Position numbers and translations under genes: made by a program. This document shows, one piece after another, positions 20,396 through 31,312 of a stretch of 64,000 nt of DNA. Position 1 is the stretch's first letter. Each line of letters begins with the position of its first letter. Source of the stretch: Myxococcales bacterium (lineage in GTDB: Bacteria; Myxococcota_A; Polyangia; Haliangiales; Haliangiaceae); NCBI GenBank assembly GCA_016794525.1, contig JAEUJY010000155.1:62001-126000 (forward strand), in the 5' to 3' direction. The notes beneath the pieces are model-generated. The model searched no databases. It saw nothing but the letters and a program-made list of their open reading frames with translations, and was not told where the DNA came from.

Positions 20396-21019
20396 GTGGA
20401 TTCCATCGCCCATTCCCTGCAGCACTTCATCGAGGGGAACTACCTCGCCCTGTTCCTGCTGATCGTGCTCGAGAGCACGATGGTCCCGATCCCGTCGCTG
20501 CTGGTCATGCCCTACGCCGGTTACCTGGCGAGCCAGGGCAAGTTCTCGCTGCCCGCCATCCTGCTGGTCAACTCGGCGGGCGCGCTGACCGGCTCGCTGA
20601 TCTCGTACTGGATCGGCGCCGTCGGCGGCAAGCCGCTCCTCGAGAAGTGGGGCAAGTACGTCTTCGTGCGGCCGGCCGACCTGGCCAAGACCGAGGAGTA
20701 CTTCGCCCGCCACGGCGCCTGGACCGTGCTGATCGCGCGGTTCCTCCCGGTCGTGCGCCACCTGATCTCGATCCCGGCCGGCATCGCCCGGATGCGGCTG
20801 CCGCTGTTCATGCTCCAGACCTTCATCGGCGCCACCCTGTGGGGCGGCGGCCTGATGGTGCTGGGCTACCAGATCGGGGCCAACTGGGAGTCGGTGGCCA
20901 AGAAGGCCAAGCGCGTCGACCTGATCATCGCCGGCCTGGTGGTGATCACCCTGGTGGCGATCGCGGTGCGGTTCTTCCTGAAGCGCCGGCAGGCGGCGCG
21001 GGCCCAGGCGGCGTCGTGA
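20396..21019 (+). CDS. DedA-family (VTT domain) membrane protein
   Basis: 207 residues from a GTG. Several membrane helices surround the family core: ESTMVPIPSLLVMPYAGYLA near the N-terminus, GSLISYWIGAVGGKPLLEKWG, and the signature ARFLPVVRHLISIPAGIARM. These match DedA proteins, several of which are implicated in undecaprenyl-phosphate or phosphatidylethanolamine translocation and in envelope homeostasis. The basic C-terminal tail (FFLKRRQAARAQ) is predicted cytoplasmic. It is divergent from the Cys-rich lipase gene and 95 bp upstream of an unrelated helical protein gene. Confidence 0.9.
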   Translation: MDSIAHSLQHFIEGNYLALFLLIVLESTMVPIPSLLVMPYAGYLASQGKFSLPAILLVNSAGALTGSLISYWIGAVGGKPLLEKWGKYVFVRPADLAKTEEYFARHGAWTVLIARFLPVVRHLISIPAGIARMRLPLFMLQTFIGATLWGGGLMVLGYQIGANWESVAKKAKRVDLIIAGLVVITLVAIAVRFFLKRRQAARAQAAS

Positions 21020-21114
21020 CGGCCCACCCGGCCAGCTGGGTGACCGATCGCTGCCCCACCGGACCCGGGCCAAGCCCCTCGGCACCACCCGCCAACGGTG
21101 GTAGCTTGACTCCG

Positions 21115-22134
21115 ATGTTGCAGTCCGCCGAAGTCGTCGCGGTCCACCTGCTGGATCGCCACGAGGTCGAGGTGGTGGACCAGGCGCTGCGAGTGGTCGC
21201 CGCCCGGGCACCGGCCGACGCCCAGATCCTGCGCGATCTGATCGACCAGCTGCGGCAGACCAACGCGCTCCTCGACGGCGCCCGCCCGCTGCGCGCGCCG
21301 ACCGCGATGGGCGGCGAGGCCCGCGACGAGTCGACGCTGATCGACCACCTGATCACGCTCGACGGCCTGTCCGGCGAGCTGATGCTGCCGCTCAAGGCGA
21401 CGCTGTCTCGGACGGCGCTGCTCACCAAGATCAACTTCCTGCGCGGCTTCATCAAGGCCACCTCGGCGGTGGCGCTGGGCCAGTCCACCGACGGCGCCGG
21501 CGACGTGGCGCGGCTGATCCACGACCTCAACGAGGAGCTGGCGCAGTCGATCTACACGCTCCTGTGCGAGGACCTGTTCATGGCGCTCCTGCGCAAGCCG
21601 GACGTCAGCGCGGTCAGCAAGCGGCGCATCGCCGACCTGCTGATCTCGATCTGGGACGACTCGACGCTGGAGATCGACGACTTCGCGCCGATCCTCGAGT
21701 CGGCGTGGCACGCGCGCAACCGCATCACCAGCGACTTCGGCTGCCTGGTCGGCGCCACCGAGACGTTCCGGCTGGTGTGCGAGGACTGCTCGTCGGAGGT
21801 GCTCGAGTTCTTCGCCCGCGACGGCATGACCGACGCCGAGACCCAGGCGTTCGAGGAGTTCCTCTTCAACATGACCTGGGAGGAGCTCAACACGCTCCGC
21901 GCCCGGATGCGCGCCGAGGGCAAGTCGGCGGTGAGCCCCAAGTGGGCCGCCGGCGTGCTCGGTCGCCCGATCGACGAGCTCGAGCACTCGCGCGAGATCG
22001 ACCCGGTGGCGCTGTACCGCTCGTACAACCGCCGCCAGCTCGCGGCCGACTTCCGCTCGATGGCGGGCGCGCCCGGTCCCCGCCGCACCGCCGAGGGGTA
22101 CCTGATGGTCCACCTGCTCGAGCAGCAGCACTGA
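21115..22134 (+). CDS. Uncharacterised helical protein (339 aa)
   Basis: I do not recognise the family. The protein appears nearly all-helical, with no signal peptide and no membrane segment, so it is probably cytoplasmic. Landmarks are DESTLIDHLITLDGLSGELM, TKINFLRGFIKATSAVALGQ and WHARNRITSDFGCLVGATET, with a Cys pair (VCEDC) near residue 222. The charged C-terminal half ends in RRTAEGYLMVHLLEQQH. The ATG at 21115 lies 95 bp after the DedA gene on the same strand. Codon bias is normal for the window. Confidence 0.6.
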   Translation: MLQSAEVVAVHLLDRHEVEVVDQALRVVAARAPADAQILRDLIDQLRQTNALLDGARPLRAPTAMGGEARDESTLIDHLITLDGLSGELMLPLKATLSRTALLTKINFLRGFIKATSAVALGQSTDGAGDVARLIHDLNEELAQSIYTLLCEDLFMALLRKPDVSAVSKRRIADLLISIWDDSTLEIDDFAPILESAWHARNRITSDFGCLVGATETFRLVCEDCSSEVLEFFARDGMTDAETQAFEEFLFNMTWEELNTLRARMRAEGKSAVSPKWAAGVLGRPIDELEHSREIDPVALYRSYNRRQLAADFRSMAGAPGPRRTAEGYLMVHLLEQQH

Positions 22135-22224
22135 TTTCAGGGGGCTCGTCGCCGAGCCCAGGCGGAGGCGCGGCACTCCGCTGAACGCTCTCGCGTTTCG
22201 GGTGGGGGCCCCACGTCTTGTGGG

Positions 22225-22249
22225 GGAGGGGCTTTGCGAAAGCCCCTCC
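22225..22249. terminator. 11-bp GC-rich hairpin with GCG loop
   Basis: Perfect inverted repeat: arm GGAGGGGCTTT, loop GCG, complementary arm. It lies between the convergent genes ending at 22134 and 22255, so it can serve both. There is no long T-run. Very similar hairpins occur at 42475 and 49654. Confidence 0.65.
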
Positions 22250-22254
22250 TCAAA

Positions 22255-22713
22255 TCACGTGTCGGACGCGGTGAGGTGCTTGTCGATCAGCTTGGCGAGC
22301 TCGGGGACGGCCTCGACGACGTTCTTCTTGGCCGAGCCGCGGTTCTTCTCGTAGAGCTTCTTCACCGTGCCGTGCTCGCTCTTGGCGGCGCGGGCGTCGG
22401 TGACGGTCAGCAGGTCCTCGGCGACGTCGTCGGAGCGGGCGATCAGGAACTCGGGCAGCGTGCCGCTGCCGCCGGCCTTCCACTTGTCGTGGTAGGGCTG
22501 CAGCTTGCCGAGCCAGTCGTCGAGCAGCGCGTTGACGACCGAGGGCACGAAGCCCTTCTTGAAGGTCTTGACCGTGGCGTAGACCCCCTTGATGGCCATG
22601 CCCGACAGGCCGCTCTTGGCCTTCACCTGCGCGTCGATCAGCGTGCAGCAATCGGCGATCACCTGCTCGCGGTAGGGGGCCACGCCGATACGTTCAACCA
22701 GGGTCTGCGACAT
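22255..22713 (-). CDS. DUF6918-like conserved protein
   Basis: 152 residues. The sequence fits a family I know from myxobacteria as DUF6918. It has an N-terminal 'REQVIADCCTLIDAQVKAKS' helix, the GLSGMAIKGVYATVKTFKKGF core, and a C-terminal RGSAKKNVVEAVPELAKLI helix. No function is established. It is predicted soluble, alpha-helical and rich in Lys, with no signal peptide. It ends right at the shared terminator hairpin and is preceded by a 74-bp gap from the TPR-like protein gene on the same strand. Confidence 0.68.
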   Translation of the reverse strand: MSQTLVERIGVAPYREQVIADCCTLIDAQVKAKSGLSGMAIKGVYATVKTFKKGFVPSVVNALLDDWLGKLQPYHDKWKAGGSGTLPEFLIARSDDVAEDLLTVTDARAAKSEHGTVKKLYEKNRGSAKKNVVEAVPELAKLIDKHLTASDT

Positions 22714-22787
22714 TCATCCGGTCCTTTCGGACGCGGACTGTAGCCGAGTTGACGGGCGTCGCCAGCGACCGCGCCGAAATCCGCGCG

Positions 22788-23339
22788 CTACTTGAGCGCG
22801 ATCTGGAACTTGGCGCAGCGATCGGCCATCTGGTCGCGATCGGGCGGCGGCAGCTGCGGCGCGTACTGGTTGGCCTGCTCGGCGTCGCCGAGGATGCACG
22901 ACGACGACACCACGACCCGCAGCAGCCGGACGTTGCCGGGCGCCTCGGTCAGCAGCTTGATCGCCAGCTGGCGGGCGCCGTCGTAGTCGCCGCGGTCGTA
23001 CAGCTTGTTGGCCTCGAGCAGGTGTTCGCTGGTCTCGACCGACAGCACCGCGTCGCCCAGCGCGGCGCGGTCGGCCTCGAGCTTGGCCACCATCGGGGCG
23101 CTGTCGCTGGGCGGCGGCTCGGGCCGCTTGCTGCCGAGCGCGGCCGGCATCGGGCCCGGGCTGGCGCGCACTGGGGCGCGCTCGGGCGCCGGGGTCGGGC
23201 GGGCCGCGCCCACCCGGGCCGGCTCACCCGCGGCGGGGGAGGGGGCGGCGGCGCCGCGCCGGAGCTCGACCAGCAGGTAGAGCCCGCCGACAGCGACGAT
23301 CGCGCTTCCGACAGCGAGAGCGATCGAACCCGGACGCAT
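22788..23339 (-). CDS. Membrane-anchored TPR-like protein
   Basis: 183 residues. An N-terminal membrane helix (ALAVGSAIVAVGGLYLLVEL, about 6-25) is followed by a Pro/Ala-rich linker. A helical C-terminal region then resembles one to two TPR units (LLEANKLYDRGDYDGARQLA and LLRVVVSSSCILGDAEQANQ). The protein is predicted to sit in the inner membrane with the helical domain in the periplasm. No partner is evident. It starts 38 bp beyond the stop of the FKBP gene on the same strand and may share its transcript. Confidence 0.6.
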   Translation of the reverse strand: MRPGSIALAVGSAIVAVGGLYLLVELRRGAAAPSPAAGEPARVGAARPTPAPERAPVRASPGPMPAALGSKRPEPPPSDSAPMVAKLEADRAALGDAVLSVETSEHLLEANKLYDRGDYDGARQLAIKLLTEAPGNVRLLRVVVSSSCILGDAEQANQYAPQLPPPDRDQMADRCAKFQIALK

Positions 23340-23377
23340 CTGGAGTCAACCTAGCATGCCGGCGGCGGCGGTGCCGC

Positions 23378-23734
23378 TCACCGCAGCTCGAGCAGCTCGA
23401 CCTCGAACAAGAGCGTCGCGCCCGGCGGGATGACGCCGCCGGCGCCGCGCGCGCCGTAGCCGAGGTCGGGCGGGATGAGCAGCGTGCGCGCGCCGCCGAC
23501 CTGCATCGACGCGACGCCCTCGTCCCAGCCCTTGATCACCCGGCCGCGGCCGATCGGGAAGCTGAACGGCTGGCCGCGATCGTGGCTCGAGTCGAACTTG
23601 GCGCCCTTCGCGCCGTTGACCCACAGCCACCCGGTGTAGTGCATCACGCAGGTCTGGCCGGTGGTGGGGGAAGCGCCGGTGCCGGCGCGGGTGTCCTGGT
23701 ACTGCAGCCCGGAGGCCGTCGTGGTCATCGCCAT
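23378..23734 (-). CDS. FKBP-type peptidyl-prolyl cis-trans isomerase
   Basis: 118 residues, the length of a single minimal FKBP domain. Family hallmarks are all visible: VMHYTGWLW, GAKFDSSHDRGQPFSFPIGRG with FDSS, VIKGWDEGVASMQVGGARTL, IPPDLGYGARGAGGVIPPGATLLFEVELL. It catalyses cis-trans isomerisation of Xaa-Pro bonds. No signal peptide is present, so it is cytoplasmic. The ATG at 23734 is used; an alternative Met lies two codons later. Confidence 0.93.
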   Translation of the reverse strand: MAMTTTASGLQYQDTRAGTGASPTTGQTCVMHYTGWLWVNGAKGAKFDSSHDRGQPFSFPIGRGRVIKGWDEGVASMQVGGARTLLIPPDLGYGARGAGGVIPPGATLLFEVELLELR

Positions 23735-23902
23735 GGTCGGAGCTTGCCCAACCCGCCGCCGCGCGACAACCGGCGCGGCCGCTCTCGTGGGCCGCGCGGC
23801 GCGAGGGCGGTTCGGCGGCGCGGCGATGACTCGCCGCTTGTGCCGATCGCGAATCCGTTGGACAGTCCCCCCGGTAGCTTCGTCGGTCGGCAAGGAGCCT
23901 TC

Positions 23903-25405
23903 ATGCGCTGGATCGTCCCCATTCTCGCCACCCTGGCGCTCGCCGCGTGCGGGCCGGCGGCCCCGTCGGACAACTCGGACTGTCCCGGCGTCGATCTCGA
24001 CAACGACGCCGACAACTGCGGCACCTGCGGCCACGCGTGCGGCGCGCTCGAGACCTGCCAGTCGGGCAGCTGCTCGAGCGAGTGCGACCCCGGCGACACG
24101 ATGCCCTGCTACGACGGCATCCCCGCCACCGACGGCGTCGGCCCGTGCCACGGCGGCACCCGGTCGTGTCTGCCCAACCGGCAGTGGAGCCTGTGCCAGG
24201 GCCAGGTGCTGCCGACCGAGGAGGTCTGCGGCAACGGCATCGACGAGGACTGCAGCGGCCAGCCCGATCAGAACGCCGACAACGACCACGACGGCTTCTC
24301 CACCTGCGATGGCGACTGCTGCGACGACACCTCGGGCTGCACCCGCCCCGAGCTGGTCAACCCCGGCGCGTTCGACGCCGCCGGCAACGAGGTCGACGAC
24401 GACTGCGACGGCAACATCGACAACACGATCGTCGCCTGTGACACCGGCCTGATCTCGAACTCGTCGATGGGCGTCGACTACGCCAAGGCGATGGACCTGT
24501 GCACCGAGACCACCGAGACGTCGCGGCGCTGGGGCGTCATCAGCGCGACCCTGTCCCTGGCCAGCGGCATGGGCACCCCCGACGCCCGCGGCTACTCGAT
24601 CCGCCCCAACTTCGGCCCCGGCACCCTGCCGCAGGGCGGCACCAGCATGGCGCTCCTGTCGAGCGGCGCGGCGGCGGCGGTCGGGCAGCAGAACCCGGCC
24701 CACGTCGACTTCGAGACCTCGCTGATGCACAACACGTCGAGCCCGTTCCCGGCCGACTGGCTCAGCGCCAACGGCGGCATGCTGCCCAACGCGCCGGGCT
24801 GCCCCGAGATCAACGCGGCGTCGATGGCCGAGGACTCGGTGATGCTGACCTTGCGCATCCGCGTGCCGTCGAACGCCAAGTCGTTCTCGTTCGCGTCGAA
24901 CTTCTTCTCGGCCGAGTTCCCCGAGTGGGTGTGCAGCCCGTACAACGACTTCTTCGTCGCGCTGCTCAACTCGACGTGGGCCGGCACGCCGGCCAACCCG
25001 ACCGACAAGAACCTGGCGTTCTACCGCCAGCCGATGACGATGAACGTCTACCCGGTGGGCGTGAACCTCGGCTTCGGCAACACCGGCCTGTTCACCCAGT
25101 GCGTGAACGGCGGCACCGGCTGCGCGTTCAGCGCGGTGCCGGGCACGATCACCAGCTGCATGAGCACGGCGCAGCTGGCCGGCACCGGCCTCGACACCTC
25201 GAGCCCCGGCGACTGCGACGCCAACAGCGTCCAGGGCGGCGCCACCGGCTGGCTGCAGACCAGCGGCAACGTGGTCGGCGGCGAGGTCATCACGCTGCGC
25301 ATCGCGATCTGGGACACCAGCGACCACGTGCTCGACTCGCTGGTCGCGCTGGACAACTTCCAGTGGTCGGTCGACGTCACCGACCCCGGCACGATCCCCG
25401 ATTGA
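23903..25405 (+). CDS. MopE-like / choice-of-anchor-L lipoprotein
   Basis: 500 residues with a clear lipoprotein signal (PILATLALAAC) and an AAGGAG ribosome site before the ATG at 23903. The N-terminal third is Cys- and Asp-rich with MopE-type units (EVCGNGIDEDCSGQPD, NADNDHDGFSTCDGDC, NEVDDDCDGNIDN), which in related proteins bind Ca or Cu. The C-terminal two thirds match what Myxococcota annotations call choice-of-anchor L, with VNLGFGNTGLFTQC and LVALDNFQWSVD near the end. It is probably a surface or matrix protein. There is no sorting tail; lipidation provides the anchor. Confidence 0.75.
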   Translation: MRWIVPILATLALAACGPAAPSDNSDCPGVDLDNDADNCGTCGHACGALETCQSGSCSSECDPGDTMPCYDGIPATDGVGPCHGGTRSCLPNRQWSLCQGQVLPTEEVCGNGIDEDCSGQPDQNADNDHDGFSTCDGDCCDDTSGCTRPELVNPGAFDAAGNEVDDDCDGNIDNTIVACDTGLISNSSMGVDYAKAMDLCTETTETSRRWGVISATLSLASGMGTPDARGYSIRPNFGPGTLPQGGTSMALLSSGAAAAVGQQNPAHVDFETSLMHNTSSPFPADWLSANGGMLPNAPGCPEINAASMAEDSVMLTLRIRVPSNAKSFSFASNFFSAEFPEWVCSPYNDFFVALLNSTWAGTPANPTDKNLAFYRQPMTMNVYPVGVNLGFGNTGLFTQCVNGGTGCAFSAVPGTITSCMSTAQLAGTGLDTSSPGDCDANSVQGGATGWLQTSGNVVGGEVITLRIAIWDTSDHVLDSLVALDNFQWSVDVTDPGTIPD

Positions 25406-25553
25406 GCCCCTCGGAGGGGTTGTCGACAAACCCGCCCCCACCCACAACGCGGATCGGCGTGCGACACCGGGTTGCGGCGGCGGGTCGCGGCGGGGCCAAG
25501 GGCGGTCAGGCGGGCGGTTAGATCGGCGGCGGGGGTGGCGCGTCGGGACAGGG

Positions 25554-26339
25554 ATGTTCGACCGCATCGCCGCGCACACCAAGTCGCCTCGCTGGAAGAC
25601 CGCGCTCATCATCGGGACCGCCGCCGGCCACGCCGCGGTGCTGTCGGCCCTGGTGGTGGTCGCGTTCTGGAAGATCGACCCGCTGCCGGTCACCGACCAC
25701 GCCGCGGTCAAGCTGGGCCCGAGCATCCCCAAGGACGAGGCCGGCGGACCGCCGCCGGGCGCCCGGCTCAAGGTCCAGCGGGCCGCGGTGGCGCCCAAGA
25801 TCAAGCCGGCGGTGCCCGTGCAGCCGACGAAGGTCGAGCCGCCGGATCCGACCAAGGTGGTCGCGATCGGGCCCGCCGGCGGTGACGGGCCGCTGGGCGG
25901 CGACGGCACCAACCCCGGCGGCGACCCGACCTCGGAGCTGACCGGCACCGGCACCTGCGCGACGCCGCCGTGCCGGGAGCCCGAGCCGCCCAAGGCCAAG
26001 GACCCGCCCAAGGAGACCACCACGCGGGTCGAGATCGTGCCGCCGACCGTCGCCGCCGGGCTGCGGCTGTCGGGCAACGACGCGCTCTACCCGTCGGATC
26101 CGGTGCGCCTGGCGATGGTGCGCGACGGTCGCGACCAGGTGCGCGGCACGGTCAAGCTGTGCGTGACCCGGGGCGGCCGCGTCGACAGCGTCGACGTGAT
26201 CCAGTCGACCGGCTACGACGCCTACGACGCCGAGCTGGCGCGCGCGATGCGCGGGTGGACGTTCCGGCCGTACCTGGTCAACGGCGAGGCGGCGCCGATG
26301 TGCACGGTCAAGGTCGTGTTGTTCCGGCTGAAGCGCTGA
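25554..26339 (+). CDS. TonB-family energy transducer-like protein
   Basis: 261 residues. A short cytoplasmic N-terminus leads into one membrane helix (ALIIGTAAGHAAVLSALVVV, about 17-36). A Pro/Lys/Gly-rich periplasmic spacer follows (PKIKPAVPVQPTKVEPPDP), then a C-terminal TonB-like domain: VRGTVKLCVTRGGRVDSVDV, MRGWTFRPYLVNGEAAPMC, VKVVLF. TonB couples the proton gradient to outer-membrane transport through ExbB/ExbD, neither of which is in the window. Two Cys residues in the domain may form a disulfide. The M16 protease gene starts 43 bp downstream on the same strand. Confidence 0.78.
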   Translation: MFDRIAAHTKSPRWKTALIIGTAAGHAAVLSALVVVAFWKIDPLPVTDHAAVKLGPSIPKDEAGGPPPGARLKVQRAAVAPKIKPAVPVQPTKVEPPDPTKVVAIGPAGGDGPLGGDGTNPGGDPTSELTGTGTCATPPCREPEPPKAKDPPKETTTRVEIVPPTVAAGLRLSGNDALYPSDPVRLAMVRDGRDQVRGTVKLCVTRGGRVDSVDVIQSTGYDAYDAELARAMRGWTFRPYLVNGEAAPMCTVKVVLFRLKR

Positions 26340-26382
26340 TCGCGGCGGGCGCGACCGGGGGCGCTGGTATAACGGCGCCGCC

Positions 26383-29181
<2,799 letters not shown>

Positions 29182-29190
29182 CGCGCGGGC

Positions 29191-29565
29191 TCACGGCGCC
29201 GACGGCGTCGCCGCCAGGGCGGGCCCGCCAGGGGGAGGCGCCTCGACCCACGCGACGCAGATCGCGGTGCCGGTGGTGCCGGTGGTGCCGGTCGCGGTGG
29301 GCGAGGTGACGACGATCAGCGCGTCGCACCCGAGCTGGCCGGCCCTGGCGCGGACGGCGTCGAGGTCGCTCCACGTTCCGAGGCTGGCCACCTCGACGTA
29401 CGGCCGGGACGGGCGTCGCGACGTGTACATCTCGACCTCGGCGGCGGGGCGGGCCGGCATCGGGTGCGGCGCCGGGTTCAACGGCACGACGTGGATCGGC
29501 TGGCACGCGGCGAGGGTGGCGAGGGCGGCGAACGCGAAGAGCGGCGGGGCGAGCACGAGGCGCAT
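29191..29565 (-). CDS. Small lipoprotein (124 aa)
   Basis: The N-terminus is a clean lipoprotein signal (LFAFAALATLAAC, Cys21). The mature part begins Pro-rich, then has a compact alpha/beta region (PYVEVASLGTWSDLDAVRAR, LGCDALIVVTSP). This 'Y..va.l........a...GcDALi' pattern is common in small bacterial lipoproteins of unknown role. A Thr/Gly repeat (ATGTTGTTGT) sits before the last strand. It converges on the M16 gene with a 9-bp gap. Confidence 0.65.
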   Translation of the reverse strand: MRLVLAPPLFAFAALATLAACQPIHVVPLNPAPHPMPARPAAEVEMYTSRRPSRPYVEVASLGTWSDLDAVRARAGQLGCDALIVVTSPTATGTTGTTGTAICVAWVEAPPPGGPALAATPSAP

Positions 29566-29636
29566 GCCAGGTAGCGCCGGCCGCGCCCGGGATGTGACAC
29601 GCGATCGATCGCGCGCCGCGCCGCGCCGCGCCGCGA

Positions 29637-31256
29637 TCAGGCGTTGCGGATGGCGCGCTTGAGCGCCTTGCCGGTCGCCACGCCGGTGAACGCGCCGCCC
29701 TCCATGAAGCCCTGGTAGTCGATCGACGTGTGCTCGCCGCAGAAGTACACGCCGCCCTGGGGCTCGCCCTCGTAGCCCGCGAACCGGACGTAGCTGCCGG
29801 GGCGGTAGTAGGCGTACGACGCGTTGAACAGCGGCGCCTTGTGCCAGATCGACTGCGTCGCCTTGCCGTTCCACGCCAGCCCGGGGAACACCGGCGCCAG
29901 CTGGCCCAGCCCGGCGGTGGCGTCGGCCCGCACCTGCGCGTTGGTCGCGGTCGCGAACGGCGTCGTCGTGCGCATCGCGTCGGTGACGCTGCCACCCGAG
30001 TACAGGTTGAGGATGCCGGGCGTACCCGCCTGGCCGCGCGTGACGTCCCAGCTGCACTGGTAGCCGGTGTCGCTGTAGGTCGAGCCGTTGGCGATGCCGG
30101 GCCACGGCCCGCTGCCGTTCCAGCCGCGGCTGTTGAACTGCAGCTGCAGCTTGCCGTTGTGGCCGCGGCCGAGGGTGGTGATCGCGTCGAGCTTGAGCGG
30201 ATCGAACCCGGCCTGCGCGTAGTCGAACGTGTACGCGGCGAACGGCAGCGCCAGCACGACGTAGTCGAACGTGCGGTCGATGGTCTGGCTGCCGCGCTCG
30301 AAGGTGAGCTTGTAGCGGCCGCCGGCGGTCTCCTTGAGCTTGACCAGCTTCTCGCCGGTGACGACCCGATCGCCGAGGTAGGCGGCGATCGCCTCGGGCA
30401 GGCGCTGGTTGCCGCCGCGGATGTGGTAGCGCTCGTCGGACTCGCCGAACACCGCGATCGTGTGGTCGTACGGCTTGGGCTGGTAGGCGAGCAGGTACAG
30501 CAGGTTCAGGGACGACTGCTGGGTGGTGTCGGCGCCGTACTCGATCGCGTAGGCCAGGTCGAGCATCGCGCCGAGCGGGCTGCCGTGGCCGCCCGGGATG
30601 CGCGACTCGATCCAGTCGTAGACGCTGAGCGCGTCGAGCGTCGCGCCGGCCGCGGTGTACGCGTCCCAGGTGGTCGGGAACGGCGCCGCGCGCAGGTCGG
30701 CCTTGACCGCGTCGAAGATCGCGTCGAAGTCGGCGTTGGCCTGGGTCTTGGCGTAGTAGCCGCCGAGCACCCGGTAGACCTCGTCGGACCCGGCCGGCTG
30801 GGCCGTGAACAGATCGTCGATCGGCAGGCCGAAGCGCGCGGCCAGCGCCTGCACGGTGGCGTGGCCGGTGTCGATCAGCTCGCCGCCCCACTCGCTGATC
30901 TGGCCGGCGCTCCAGTAGCCGGTGCGGTTGGAGAACATCCGGCCGCCGACGCGCCCCGAGGCCTCGTAGACCGTCGACTCGACGCCCTTGTCGAGCAGCG
31001 TCAACGCGCAGCTGAGGCCGGCGATGCCGCCGCCGATGATCGCGACGGTCGGATCGGCCGCAGCGGCGCGGGCCCGCCCGGGGGCGGCCAGCAGCGCGGC
31101 GCCGGCCGCGGCGCCGGCCAGCACCTCGCGGCGCGACGGGCGCGGGCGGGCGGCGGCGCGATCGGCCAGCTCATCGACGGGGATGCCCTGGGCGCGGGCG
31201 CGGGTCAGATCGCGCCACAGCGTGCGGAGGGAAGACGCCAGTGGAGTACGAGCCAT
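29637..31256 (-). CDS. Tat-exported flavin monoamine oxidase-like enzyme
   Basis: 539 residues. A twin-arginine signal (SRREVLAGAAAGAALLAAPG, about residues 41-60) predicts folded export. The FAD-binding motif is VAIIGGGIAGLSCALTLLDKG, followed by YEASGRVGGRMFS, the amine-oxidase dinucleotide signature. Near the C-terminus, GVYFCGEHTSIDYQGFMEGG is the second FAD contact typical of monoamine and polyamine oxidases. It likely oxidises an amine or amino acid with O2; the substrate is unknown. The ATG at 31256 is preferred to one at 31265 because an AGGA lies at better spacing. It is 56 bp downstream of the msrQ-type gene, possibly the same operon. Confidence 0.85.
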   Translation of the reverse strand: MARTPLASSLRTLWRDLTRARAQGIPVDELADRAAARPRPSRREVLAGAAAGAALLAAPGRARAAAADPTVAIIGGGIAGLSCALTLLDKGVESTVYEASGRVGGRMFSNRTGYWSAGQISEWGGELIDTGHATVQALAARFGLPIDDLFTAQPAGSDEVYRVLGGYYAKTQANADFDAIFDAVKADLRAAPFPTTWDAYTAAGATLDALSVYDWIESRIPGGHGSPLGAMLDLAYAIEYGADTTQQSSLNLLYLLAYQPKPYDHTIAVFGESDERYHIRGGNQRLPEAIAAYLGDRVVTGEKLVKLKETAGGRYKLTFERGSQTIDRTFDYVVLALPFAAYTFDYAQAGFDPLKLDAITTLGRGHNGKLQLQFNSRGWNGSGPWPGIANGSTYSDTGYQCSWDVTRGQAGTPGILNLYSGGSVTDAMRTTTPFATATNAQVRADATAGLGQLAPVFPGLAWNGKATQSIWHKAPLFNASYAYYRPGSYVRFAGYEGEPQGGVYFCGEHTSIDYQGFMEGGAFTGVATGKALKRAIRNA

Positions 31257-31312
31257 TCCGACCATCCTACGAAAACGTCGTGGCCTGCGGCTAGCCCGAA
31301 TGCGGGTAGCGA

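Noticed and set aside
23735-23902. Sigma-54 promoter before the MopE-like gene
   Set aside because: The stretch TGGACAG with a later GGTAGC does not have the GG...GC spacing required for a sigma-54 site.
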